This document shows positions 1-8,438 of a stretch of 64,000 nucleotides of DNA, piece after piece (the stretch's first letter is position 1; each line of letters starts with the position of its first letter). The stretch is taken from NCBI RefSeq assembly GCF_014647375.1, contig NZ_BMPB01000002.1:186001-250000 (forward strand), written 5' to 3'. The stretch comes from Parabacteroides faecis (lineage in GTDB: Bacteria > Bacteroidota > Bacteroidia > Bacteroidales > Tannerellaceae). Below the pieces are notes generated by a model. That model saw only the letters and a program-made list of their open reading frames with translations, did not search any database and was not told the origin of the DNA. The position numbers and the translations under genes are program-made.

Positions 1-1766
1 ACTAATAACGTTGTTAATGTCAGATGATTATCTTTGACGATCTTAGCCAGGTCTTTCAATTCGCCCCGGTAGATACGCTCATCTTTCCAGGTCAGTTTGT
101 AGCAGGCGGCAACCGGTGTGGTAGGAGCGTAGTGTTGGAGAAGTTCTTCCTGAACCTTGTCTGCAATCCCTGCGCTCAGGTAAATACACATCGTACTCTG
201 GCTGGCAGCCAGTTTGTGTAACTGTTCTTTTTCGGGCATCGGCGTACGGCCTTCACCACGGGTAAGAATAATGGTCTGTACTTTTTCCGGAATGGTGAAC
301 TGCGACTGTAAAGCGGCAGCAGCTGCCTGGAAGGAAGATATTCCCGGGGTGATATGATAACTCATATTATATTGATCGAAGAAAGCCATCTGTTCCTGTA
401 TAGCTCCGTAGATACAAGGATCGCCGGTATGCAGGCGGACGATGAATTTGCCTTTGTCGTAGAACTCTTTCATCAGAAGGAATTGTTCTTCCAGATTCAT
501 ATCTGCCGAACTGCGTACGGTAGCTCCCGGTTTGGCACAAAAAGTGAGTTCTTTCGGGACCAGACTGCCTGCATATAAGATCAGGTCCGCTTTCTCAAGC
601 ATCCGGCGGCCACGGATAGAGATCAGTTCCGGATCACCGGGACCGGCACCGACTATCTCGATATGGCCCTGCCGCTGAACGGATTTATCCATTGCCACGG
701 CAAATGTATAATCGTTGTGTTCTCCCAGTCGTCCTTTCTGTTTTTCCAGCAACAAAAGGCCGCCTCCGGCACTTTGTATAGCGGCAGCTTCTGCAACACT
801 CGACGATTGGGTCACCTCTTTCACTTTGGCAGATGGGTTGGGTACAGATAATTTATCCAATGTATCTGCCGGATATGTTTTGAAAGGACGATTCATAATG
901 CCATATGACAATAGAGCAAGTATCACTTCGTCCTTTTTCAAGTCGATGGAAGAGATATCGGCAAGCGACTCAGGGCAGAGATTGTTATCGATCAGTGTCG
1001 AGATAATATGCTGGTGCATTTCCTTCGGATCGCCATTAAGCCCCTTCCGGCAACCGATACCTAGATGTAGCACTTTCGGGAAATAAGAGATCATCTTGAT
1101 CTCGGCTTCATATATGAACGGCCCGACTGTGATCACCAACTCGAACTGGTCGAGCGGAATGTCGGAGAATTTATTGAATATTTGGACGTGTTCGGGACGG
1201 CTTTGTTCGAGATACTCTGTGCCTTTATCGCGGATGTTCAGTAAGAGGGCTGTCGGCCTTTTATTGACGAATGCGGCAATACATGCGTTCATCGCATTCT
1301 CATTGTCTGTCAGATCATCGGCCACAACCGACCAATCGAATTTCTCCGCCAGCGTATCGAGAGCCCATAGTCCGGTATTATCGCTTTGGGTGGTAACAAT
1401 GGCATTTCCTCCCAGTATTTGTGCCAGTTCTATGCTCAGTTCGTTTGCTCCGCCGATATGGCCGGATAAAACCGGAATAATGTATTTACCGGTACTATCG
1501 ATGCAAATCACAGCGGGATCGGTGTGTTTATCCATCACATAAGGTGCGATACAACGTACACAGATACCCATTGCCCCGATAAAGATAATAGCATCCGATT
1601 GGAGGAACAGATCTCCAACAATGGAATCGATGGATTTCATCACCACTGTCTCTTCCTGCGATTCTTTGCTATATATCACCGCATTAGGATATTGCTTTTT
1701 TATTTGTCGTGCCAAAGGCAGGCTACTGACCGATACTACGACAATTGCTATAGATTTCTTATTCAT
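1..1766 (-). CDS. cbiGF: CbiG-CbiF fusion: cobalt-precorrin-5A hydrolase / cobalt-precorrin-4 C11-methyltransferase (3' end outside window)
   Basis: An uninterrupted minus-strand frame starts at the ATG at 1764-1766 (MNKKSIAIVVVSVSS) and is still open at base 1, so at least 588 residues are present and the C-terminus is missing. Residues 1 to about 350 resemble CbiG: a GAMGICVRCIAPY segment and a GGANELS segment typical of the N-terminal domain, then a GIGCRKG segment. From about residue 367 (HIEIVGAGPGDPELIS) the chain is a SAM-dependent tetrapyrrole methylase like CbiF/CobM, with HTGDPCIYGAI and TPGISSFQAA motifs. By family knowledge CbiG opens the precorrin-5A lactone and CbiF methylates C11 in the anaerobic B12 pathway in the cytoplasm. 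The gene starts 7 bp downstream of cbiET's stop, so it is co-transcribed. The family calls rest on motifs read by eye. Confidence 0.9.
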   Translation of the reverse strand, partial: MNKKSIAIVVVSVSSLPLARQIKKQYPNAVIYSKESQEETVVMKSIDSIVGDLFLQSDAIIFIGAMGICVRCIAPYVMDKHTDPAVICIDSTGKYIIPVLSGHIGGANELSIELAQILGGNAIVTTQSDNTGLWALDTLAEKFDWSVVADDLTDNENAMNACIAAFVNKRPTALLLNIRDKGTEYLEQSRPEHVQIFNKFSDIPLDQFELVITVGPFIYEAEIKMISYFPKVLHLGIGCRKGLNGDPKEMHQHIISTLIDNNLCPESLADISSIDLKKDEVILALLSYGIMNRPFKTYPADTLDKLSVPNPSAKVKEVTQSSSVAEAAAIQSAGGGLLLLEKQKGRLGEHNDYTFAVAMDKSVQRQGHIEIVGAGPGDPELISIRGRRMLEKADLILYAGSLVPKELTFCAKPGATVRSSADMNLEEQFLLMKEFYDKGKFIVRLHTGDPCIYGAIQEQMAFFDQYNMSYHITPGISSFQAAAAALQSQFTIPEKVQTIILTRGEGRTPMPEKEQLHKLAASQSTMCIYLSAGIADKVQEELLQHYAPTTPVAACYKLTWKDERIYRGELKDLAKIVKDNHLTLTTLL

Positions 1767-1773
1767 CGTTTTT

Positions 1774-2982
1774 TTATTTTGCTTCTTTGAATGCCTTTAA
1801 TATGGTGATCGGATTATAATCGCTCACACGTATATCCAACGGATCGTCCAATTTCAGTCCGGTTTCGTGGACTGCCTCTATAAACATTTTTTCGCTATCT
1901 TCGGATACAGAGTTGAAGACCAGTAAGCCGTCGGGTGCCAGATAACGGGCTACTTTGTGCACGATCTCTTTCAGTTTGCCGCCATGTCCTCCGATAAATA
2001 CTGCATCGGGTGCGGGCAGGTCGGAGACATCTTCTTCCATAAAGTCACAGATATGTACATCGATACCCGGGGCTCCCAGCTTGGAACTGTTTTCCTCGAT
2101 CAGTCTCCAGCATTCTTTGCGTATTTCAAATGCGTGGATATGCAGATGAGGATACTGGCGTTTGGCTTCGATGGATACGGAACCCGTACAGAAGCCGATA
2201 TCCCAGAAATGATTACACATGGGGAGCATCAACATACTCATATCCAGTATTCGGATAGGCGCTTTTGTAATCATCCGTTCCCTTCCGTCGAGCAATTCGA
2301 ACATTTTGTCGGGAATGCCCAACGGGCGATAGGTGATATCGTTGTACATGCGCTGGAGGATCACGCAGTTCGGACTATCGAAAGGATGTTCCTCTGCTTC
2401 AGACAAGATAAGCGAACGTGAGATACGTTGCTTTTCCGGGTTACCCAAATGTTCGCCGATATACATTTTATATTGTGTGAAGCCGTATTTCAGTAAACGT
2501 TTGGCAATCGCAGCCGGGGTATGTACATGATCGGTCAGGATGCCTATCTTGGCTCTGTTTTCTATCAATGCACGGTCCAGTTCATGCCAGGGGCGTCCGG
2601 TGAGGGAAACCATGATCATGTCGTCGTAGGATATTTTTAGCTCGTGTGAAAGCATCTGCAGTGAATTGAACGAGGGCAGGAGTGTAATCTCTGCGTCCGG
2701 CATCCGTTTGAGGATCGTCGAAGCGAATCCATAGAATAAAGGATCGCCCGAAGCAAATACAACGATCTTCTGGTGATATTCGTATTCGTCGAAAACTTTG
2801 TCGAGCGGTACTTTTATATCGATCCATACAGCTCCCTCAGGCAGGAAAGGCATAAGGATTTCGTGATGCCGCTTACCTCCCGAAAAGTAGGTATTACCGT
2901 TGATGATATCTACTATCTTTTTGTTCTTGCTGATATAACTGGGGTCATCGGGGATGCCGATAACGATAAATTGAGTTCTCAT
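1774..2982 (-). CDS. cbiET: CbiE-CbiT fusion: precorrin-6Y C5,15-methyltransferase (decarboxylating)
   Basis: The 402-residue protein matches the two-domain CobL/CbiET layout. Residues about 1-195 form the CbiE tetrapyrrole methylase part (FIVIGIPDDPSY, then FASGDPLFYGFAS). Residues about 210-402 form the CbiT part, a Rossmann-type methyltransferase with the SAM-binding loop DIGFCTGSVSIEA near residue 261 and a GGHGGKLKEIV segment. The enzyme methylates C5 and C15 and removes the C12 acetate carboxyl group in corrin ring synthesis. The gene overlaps the upstream cbiH-cbiC gene by 4 bp and is followed by cbiGF after 7 bp, so translation is probably coupled along the operon. Length is normal for the fused form. 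Confidence 0.93.
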   Translation of the reverse strand: MRTQFIVIGIPDDPSYISKNKKIVDIINGNTYFSGGKRHHEILMPFLPEGAVWIDIKVPLDKVFDEYEYHQKIVVFASGDPLFYGFASTILKRMPDAEITLLPSFNSLQMLSHELKISYDDMIMVSLTGRPWHELDRALIENRAKIGILTDHVHTPAAIAKRLLKYGFTQYKMYIGEHLGNPEKQRISRSLILSEAEEHPFDSPNCVILQRMYNDITYRPLGIPDKMFELLDGRERMITKAPIRILDMSMLMLPMCNHFWDIGFCTGSVSIEAKRQYPHLHIHAFEIRKECWRLIEENSSKLGAPGIDVHICDFMEEDVSDLPAPDAVFIGGHGGKLKEIVHKVARYLAPDGLLVFNSVSEDSEKMFIEAVHETGLKLDDPLDIRVSDYNPITILKAFKEAK

Positions 2983-4436
2983 ACGTCTCTTCCTGGTTTT
3001 AAATTAATAGCATCATTGTAACAAAGTATAGAATTTACCAGTGTTGCGGCCAGGTTACTTCCGCCTTTCCGTCCTTCCACGATCAGTTTGGGAATAGAGG
3101 TAAACGGTTTTACCATATGTTTGGATTCCTGTACATGGACAAAGCCGACAGGTGCTGCGATAATTCCGGCAGGGGTTGCTTTTCCTTTGCGTATCAGATC
3201 GCATAGCTCCATCAAAGCAGTCGGTGCGTTACCGAAGACGAATAATGCATCCGGATGTTCGCCGACAGCTATCCTGATTCCGGCTTGTGTACGGGTAATT
3301 CCTTTCTCAGTAGCGAGAGCAACGGTCTTTTCGTCCTGCAGATAACATTTCACTTCGAGTCCCATGCGTTGCAAGGCTCCTTTGCGGATGCCGGATGCTG
3401 CCATTGTTACATCGGTTATAATGGTGCGGACTGCACCGCTGTTCAGCCTGTCGTATAGCGAAGCTACCGCATTATCGTCGATCCGCAATATGTTCTCCAT
3501 ATCGAAATCGGCTGTCGTATGGATGGCATGCAGTAACGCCCATTTCTTATCTAACGGAATATCTCTATTCTTCAGTTCTTTCTCGATGGTACGGAAGCTG
3601 CGGATCATGATATCCTGTCCGATCCCGGTTTCAGCTTTACCCATTTTGATTTCGCCGTAATAACCGCGCGGAGTGATCATCTTGTTGTCGAACCGGTAAG
3701 TTTGTGAATTACCGATAAGGATAACAGTGAACATATCCACCTGTTCAGGATCGAAATCAGCCAAAGTCGTGATCGTAACTTCCTGTTCTTCGCGTCCTGC
3801 CTGGCGAACGAAGCCGACGGGTGTCTGTGGGTCGCGTTCCTGCAGGAAAAGTTCGATCAGACGGTAAAGTTGCCAGTAGCGTCCTTCGCTTTTGGGATTG
3901 TAGATAGCTGTGATAAAGTCGGCCATTGCAGCCGCTTTGATCCGTTTCTCTATCAGTTCCCAGGGGGTCATCAGGTCGGAGAGAGAGAGCACACAGAAAT
4001 CGTGTCCTACCGGAGCACCAAGCAGAGAGGCTGCTTTCTGGAATGCGCTGATACCAGGAAGAACCTCGATAGGGATGTTGCTCCCTTTTTCCCGTTGCAT
4101 CTCGTAAATGAGCGGTGCCATTCCGTAAATACCGGCATCACCGGAACTGATAACCGTTACAACTTTGCCTTCGGCTGCATAATTATATGCTTCCTCAGCA
4201 CGCGTTTTTTCCCGTTTCATCCCCGAGTCGATGCAGATTGCTCCGGGATGGATTATTTTCTCGATGAAGCGGAAATAATACTTATATCCTACGATTACAT
4301 CTGATTGTCGGATAGCAGACAGTACTGCGGGTGTTATATCTGATTCACTGCCAGGGCCTATCCCGGCTACGATTATTTTACCTGTACCCATTTTAGCTTT
4401 GAGTTGTTGATTCTGATACTTTATATGATTAATCAT
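2979..4436 (-). CDS. cbiHC: CbiH-CbiC fusion: precorrin-3B C17-methyltransferase / precorrin-8X methylmutase
   Basis: The 485-residue protein joins two corrin enzymes. Residues about 17-255 are a CbiH/CobJ tetrapyrrole methylase (IIVAGIGPGSESDITPAV, then SSGDAGIYGMA and LPGISAFQKAASLLGAP). From about residue 271 (IMIRSFRTIEKEL) to the end is CbiC/CobH methylmutase, with HTTADFDMENIL carrying the expected catalytic histidine and a glycine-rich GGSNLAATL near the C-terminus. The first performs ring contraction with C17 methylation; the second moves the C11 methyl group to C12. The start at 4436 is 17 bp after the stop of the upstream small gene. A second possible start is Met16 at 4391, immediately before the conserved fold, and I cannot exclude it. 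The gene overlaps cbiET by 4 bp. Confidence 0.93.
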   Translation of the reverse strand: MINHIKYQNQQLKAKMGTGKIIVAGIGPGSESDITPAVLSAIRQSDVIVGYKYYFRFIEKIIHPGAICIDSGMKREKTRAEEAYNYAAEGKVVTVISSGDAGIYGMAPLIYEMQREKGSNIPIEVLPGISAFQKAASLLGAPVGHDFCVLSLSDLMTPWELIEKRIKAAAMADFITAIYNPKSEGRYWQLYRLIELFLQERDPQTPVGFVRQAGREEQEVTITTLADFDPEQVDMFTVILIGNSQTYRFDNKMITPRGYYGEIKMGKAETGIGQDIMIRSFRTIEKELKNRDIPLDKKWALLHAIHTTADFDMENILRIDDNAVASLYDRLNSGAVRTIITDVTMAASGIRKGALQRMGLEVKCYLQDEKTVALATEKGITRTQAGIRIAVGEHPDALFVFGNAPTALMELCDLIRKGKATPAGIIAAPVGFVHVQESKHMVKPFTSIPKLIVEGRKGGSNLAATLVNSILCYNDAINLKPGRDV

Positions 4437-4453
4437 ACAGACACAAAGATAAT

Positions 4454-4729
4454 CTATTTATTCTTATTTTCGGGCAGATTTGGTATTTCTATTATTACAA
4501 CCGGAAGTTCAGCTCTCCATACTCTGTTCTTTTTGTGTTCAGAAAAGCGTTTTAAAGCCTTGCGTTTGAGGTGGAGATATTGTAGCCAGGAAATTACCCG
4601 TATCAATACAACAAGTAAAATCACCCCCGACAAAATATAACTGACTAAAGGAGTTGACATCTTCTCCTCAATAAGACAATTATCCCAACCCTTAATCTGG
4701 GATAATAACACATACATTTTGGTCATCAT
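4454..4729 (-). CDS. Small single-pass membrane protein, first gene of the cobalamin operon (function unknown)
   Basis: I do not recognise the family. The 91-residue frame has one clear hydrophobic segment (LVSYILSGVILLVVLIRVISWL, about residues 27-48) followed by a strongly basic stretch (HLKRKALKRFSEHKK), so it would be a small inner-membrane protein with a positive cytoplasmic tail. Met24, just before the membrane segment, is an alternative start. Two things argue that it is real: it ends 17 bp before cbiHC on the same strand, and a perfect -7 element (TACCTTTG, minus strand 4757-4764) lies just upstream, which puts the first transcribed base about 20 nt before its start codon. A link to cobalt or corrin handling is only suggested by position. 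Confidence 0.5.
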   Translation of the reverse strand: MMTKMYVLLSQIKGWDNCLIEEKMSTPLVSYILSGVILLVVLIRVISWLQYLHLKRKALKRFSEHKKNRVWRAELPVVIIEIPNLPENKNK

Positions 4730-4756
4730 AATTTAAAGAATCTGTATTTAGATATA

Positions 4757-4764
4757 CAAAGGTA
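4757..4764 (-). promoter_or_regulatory. Predicted promoter (-7 element) of the cobalamin operon
   Basis: The minus strand reads TACCTTTG, a full match to the Bacteroidetes -7 consensus TAnnTTTG. Transcription would start near 4750, about 20 nt upstream of the small gene at 4729. No good TTTG -33 element is seen, and there is no cobalamin riboswitch in this short leader, unlike at the cbiK operon. Confidence 0.5.
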
Positions 4765-4861
4765 AAGTGTGTAAAAGGAGAGAGGTGTATACAATGTCAC
4801 ATATAAAATATATAATCTGATATAAAAGTGGAGATACTGATCGAAAAGGAATAATAATCTC

Positions 4862-5704
4862 TTATCGATTTAATTTCTTTCTTAATTCTTCGGGAGTAAC
4901 TCCGAATTGCGTCTTACAGAATTTGTAGAAATGTGAGTGCGAACTGAAGTCGAACTCATCTATTATGCTCTTGAAATCCTCCTCTTTTGTTGTCAGGCAT
5001 TTTAAGATCCGTTTTGCCTTTTCATTCAGTAGCCATTGGTATGCGGGAATACCGAATGTCTCTTTGAATTTGATCCGGAAAGTATTCACTCCGTATCCCA
5101 TCAAGTTGGCTAATTCTTTTACATTCTTTACTTTCATATAATTTGCTGCAACATGTCTCTCGAAGTCTGTGGTATGGTTGACCAGCAAATAGAAAAAATT
5201 ACCTAGTTCTTCTTTTGTGTATATTCTTTTAAGAAGATAGAACATTTCATCTCTTTTGGATGCGTACAGTTTATAGTCCAGGTAATTATTCTCCTGATAC
5301 TGAATGAGGAGTTTCAAGAAACTGTATAAAGGTTCGATTATCTTCAATTCGATCCATTCGAATGTCGATTCAGGCAGCAGGTCATATTTGGCCTGGAAAC
5401 TCAAAAGCTCGTCGATAGTCAGGCTATCGAAGGTAAAAAGCAGGACTTTTGAGCATGGGGCAATCTCATAGGTACAATTATCGAACATTTTAATAAATAA
5501 CATATAAGGTTCTTCAATAAACTTCATTTTGATATGTGGAGAGTTTATTTTCAGAGACCCGCCCAGAATGAAAATAATCATATTATTGTATATGCAAGAT
5601 TTTGTTAGTTTTGTTCCTTCAGGTTTATTAAAGAGATCAAAACCGGCATGCAGTATTTGGTTATTTGATACTTCGGAAGAAGTATTGTTGATCGTACTTT
5701 TCAT
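4862..5704 (-). CDS. AraC-family transcriptional regulator
   Basis: The protein has 280 residues. The C-terminal 100 residues form the AraC/XylS double helix-turn-helix: VKELANLMGYGVNTFRIKFKE for the first unit, then the linker FGIPAYQWLLNEKAKRIL and the second unit ending SSHSHFYKFCKTQFGVTPEELRKKL. The N-terminal 170 residues look like a weak cupin-type sensor domain and give no ligand hint. The gene stands alone on the minus strand between the cobalamin operon and the receptor operon, with about 130 bp downstream and 300 bp upstream. By position it might regulate either neighbour, but nothing in the sequence proves this. Confidence 0.85.
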   Translation of the reverse strand: MKSTINNTSSEVSNNQILHAGFDLFNKPEGTKLTKSCIYNNMIIFILGGSLKINSPHIKMKFIEEPYMLFIKMFDNCTYEIAPCSKVLLFTFDSLTIDELLSFQAKYDLLPESTFEWIELKIIEPLYSFLKLLIQYQENNYLDYKLYASKRDEMFYLLKRIYTKEELGNFFYLLVNHTTDFERHVAANYMKVKNVKELANLMGYGVNTFRIKFKETFGIPAYQWLLNEKAKRILKCLTTKEEDFKSIIDEFDFSSHSHFYKFCKTQFGVTPEELRKKLNR

Positions 5705-6080
5705 CTTTTGGCCTAGATTTAGTTATTATTTCTATCGCTTATGAATGTAGATGCAAAAAAAGTACAATGTTACAGTTCCGCATATATACAAAATGTCATT
5801 TTATGTGCATAAATTAATATAAATAAAAATACAAGTGAATGAGATAAATAATTAGTTGATAACAGATAAAATATCTATTGTTATTGCTCCATTAATATTA
5901 TAGTATAAGGATATTAGTATTCTGAAATAGAAGCTTTGAGTTAATCACACTTGGACTTTGAACTGCAAAGATATATAAAGTATTGATTATTTGAATAAAA
6001 AACGGTCGTTTCCCTATATTAAGAGAAGCGACCGTTCTTATATAATACTGTGCTGTATGCAAGCACAGGGTAACGGGATC
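5705..6080. other. AT-rich intergenic stretch between the AraC gene and the receptor operon
   Basis: This stretch holds no credible gene. It contains the terminator described separately and an imperfect palindrome at about 5860-5886 (ATAACAGAT, five bases, then ATCTATTGTTAT) that could be a regulator site. No full TAnnTTTG element reading into the AraC gene was found. Confidence 0.5.
5993..6036 (-). terminator. Rho-independent terminator of the cbiK-PepSY-receptor operon
   Basis: An 8-bp perfect stem (AACGGTCG at 6001-6008 with CGACCGTT at 6029-6036) can be extended by further pairing of the inner bases. On the minus strand it is followed by a run of T bases. It lies about 45 bp past the stop of the TonB-dependent receptor gene. 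Confidence 0.8.
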
Positions 6081-8438
6081 TTATCTGAAATTGTAAGAGA
6101 TAGTAGCCATAAAATTGCAAGGTTTACCTAAAACGGTACTCTTTACAAAGTATTCTTTATTAAAGAGGTTGTTTACGTTTACAGCCAGGTTGATTGACTT
6201 TTTGATGGTATAGTAAATACCTGCATCAACGATGTAGCAGGATGGAATATATGAGTTATCGGCAATATTCTGGTAGATACGGTCTGTAAATGTTCCGCTC
6301 AGGTGGAATGACAGATCTTTCAACGCACCTTTAGGGATTGTGTAGTCTGCATAAGTATAGAAGGTAACGCGCGGAACTCCTGTGCTGCGTTGTCCGGTTG
6401 TTTCACTGAAATTAAACCAATCCGCATTCGTGTCTATATTTTTGAGAAAACTACTCATCAGACGATAGTCAGACCATCCGCATCCGCCTACGATTTGCAG
6501 GTTAGCGACAGGACGTAATGTAAGATCGATGTCAAAACCCTTGGTGTCTGCACGGCCGACTTGTGCCTGAACATTTTTATCTACAGCAGCTCCATTTTCT
6601 TCTGTAGACATTTTACCGATTGTCTTGACGACATTATGTTTACGAATGTAATAAATACTGGCATTCACTTCCAATAACTGGTTCAATTCATAACGGGCTC
6701 CCACTTCATACTGATTACCTCTTTCCGGTTTGAAGACTTCTCCTCCGGTTTCATCAGGATTGAAGAGTTTTCCATCGGCTCCCATATATAGTATATTTTT
6801 ATCATAAAATGTTTTATTCGGTTTGAAATAGGAAGCTGCGGAAGCATAGATAGAAACTGCCGGAATCGGCAGATAGACGATGCCGCCACGATAGGTAAAA
6901 GCAGCAGTACTAACTTTATTCCAGTCTGTACGATTCTCTTTTTCGTAATGTTGACGTCCGTCATCGATCAATGCTGAGGCGCTCTTATATTTGTAAATGT
7001 CAAGACGTCCGCCCAACATCCCTTTCCAGTGATCGTTGATCTCGAAGACATCATGCAGATAGATACCATTGGTGATATATTTGGCAATACTAGCTTTAGA
7101 GACTTTACTATCCCACCAGTCACGTACAATATGAGGGTTATCAACCGGAAGTATCTGATTTTTGCCTGGTCCCCAAACATCATCGCTGTTATATCCTGTA
7201 TAATTGGTATAATCGAAATAGGTATAGTTCCATCCCAATGTATAATTGTTGGTGATGAAGCCTGTTTCGATTTTTCCTGTTAGTTCGGTGGTATTTGTGA
7301 TGGAATAATTATCCGGATTAAAACATAACGGGTCTCCTGATCGTAGCGAATCGAGATTTACATATGTTTTTTTCCCTTTTCTATCGAAATAATACAAATC
7401 ATAAATAGGGTCTGAACTGCTGACATATGACATTCCTTCTACACAACAGTAATCCAAATTGCTGTGTCCGTAGGATAGAGTTTCACGGAATTTCATCCAG
7501 TCAGTTAACGGTTGGGTATATTGCATACGTACATCCATGTTACGGCGGTGCATCTTATTGTTTGCAAAGTCGTTGTACACGGTATGGGGATCGGCTGTGG
7601 GGTGCAGTGCTCCGCTAGGTAGATAAAGTTTGTCATCGGATGCATAAAATATATCTCCCGGCATTGTCGGCGCCGCACCTATCTCCGTGGTATAATGGTC
7701 GTCATTGAAACTGATATTTCCTTCGAAATAGCCTTTTCCTATTTCTGCTCCCAGGGCGAAGAGGCCGGAGAAACGATCAGCATTCACATCGCGGTAACCA
7801 TCGCCTGTACCATAATGAATATTTGCACGGTAATTGACCGGACCGATCAGTTTGCCACCGAAACCGACTGTTGCTTCTTTCTGGTTCCAGCTACCGTAGC
7901 TGATACTGGCATTTGCCGAGAAATCGGCAGATGCCTTTTTCGTTATGATATTGATAACGCCACCCATGACCGAGTGTCCGCTCAGGATAGAAGCCGGACC
8001 TTTGATTACTTCTATCGATTCGACAAAAGAAAGATCGCCGAACGGCATTGTGTTTAACAGTGTACGCTCGTCACGGATTCCGTCGATAGCGAATACGGCG
8101 TCCGACGTACCACGAATGCTGTACCGCTGGAAAGCACCCAGCTGGTTGCTGCTCAATGTAACCCCCGGCAGGAAACGTACGGCATCTTCCATATTCAGGA
8201 TATGCTTTCTTTCCAGCGTCTTGCTGTCCAGGCGGGTAACAGTGATAGGAAGGAACTTCAGTGGAACATCCATGTTCAGCAATTGGACCGGTTGTTCCCG
8301 TAATGGCGTTGCCTGTTTCTTTTTAGCTGTAATTTCAACATTGCCGACGGTAAAGATCGAGTCGGTAATACTTCTTTGTCCGAACATGAATGACGGACAA
8401 GCGATAACCATTGATAAGAGTAAAATTTGCTTTCTCAT
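6081..8438 (-). CDS. TonB-dependent outer-membrane receptor, cobalamin-riboswitch operon
   Basis: The 785-residue protein starts with a signal peptide (MRKQILLLSMVIACPSFMFG). A plug domain at about residues 50-170 shows IRGTSDAVFAIDGIRDERTL and VESIEVIKGPASILSGHSVMGGVINIITKK. A long beta-barrel follows, with the TonB-receptor ending NVNNLFNKEYF and a terminal aromatic-rich strand ending in YNFR. It looks like the FhuA/FecA (siderophore) group rather than the SusC group, as there is no N-terminal carboxypeptidase-like domain. It overlaps the PepSY gene by 4 bp and is last in an operon with cbiK under a B12 riboswitch. That context suggests uptake of a cobalt complex, corrinoid or related tetrapyrrole; the substrate itself is inference. 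Confidence 0.88.
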   Translation of the reverse strand: MRKQILLLSMVIACPSFMFGQRSITDSIFTVGNVEITAKKKQATPLREQPVQLLNMDVPLKFLPITVTRLDSKTLERKHILNMEDAVRFLPGVTLSSNQLGAFQRYSIRGTSDAVFAIDGIRDERTLLNTMPFGDLSFVESIEVIKGPASILSGHSVMGGVINIITKKASADFSANASISYGSWNQKEATVGFGGKLIGPVNYRANIHYGTGDGYRDVNADRFSGLFALGAEIGKGYFEGNISFNDDHYTTEIGAAPTMPGDIFYASDDKLYLPSGALHPTADPHTVYNDFANNKMHRRNMDVRMQYTQPLTDWMKFRETLSYGHSNLDYCCVEGMSYVSSSDPIYDLYYFDRKGKKTYVNLDSLRSGDPLCFNPDNYSITNTTELTGKIETGFITNNYTLGWNYTYFDYTNYTGYNSDDVWGPGKNQILPVDNPHIVRDWWDSKVSKASIAKYITNGIYLHDVFEINDHWKGMLGGRLDIYKYKSASALIDDGRQHYEKENRTDWNKVSTAAFTYRGGIVYLPIPAVSIYASAASYFKPNKTFYDKNILYMGADGKLFNPDETGGEVFKPERGNQYEVGARYELNQLLEVNASIYYIRKHNVVKTIGKMSTEENGAAVDKNVQAQVGRADTKGFDIDLTLRPVANLQIVGGCGWSDYRLMSSFLKNIDTNADWFNFSETTGQRSTGVPRVTFYTYADYTIPKGALKDLSFHLSGTFTDRIYQNIADNSYIPSCYIVDAGIYYTIKKSINLAVNVNNLFNKEYFVKSTVLGKPCNFMATISYNFR

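Noticed and set aside
4404-4640. Plus-strand 78-residue frame opposite the small membrane protein gene
   Set aside because: It overlaps the better supported minus-strand frame, which has a promoter and operon context.
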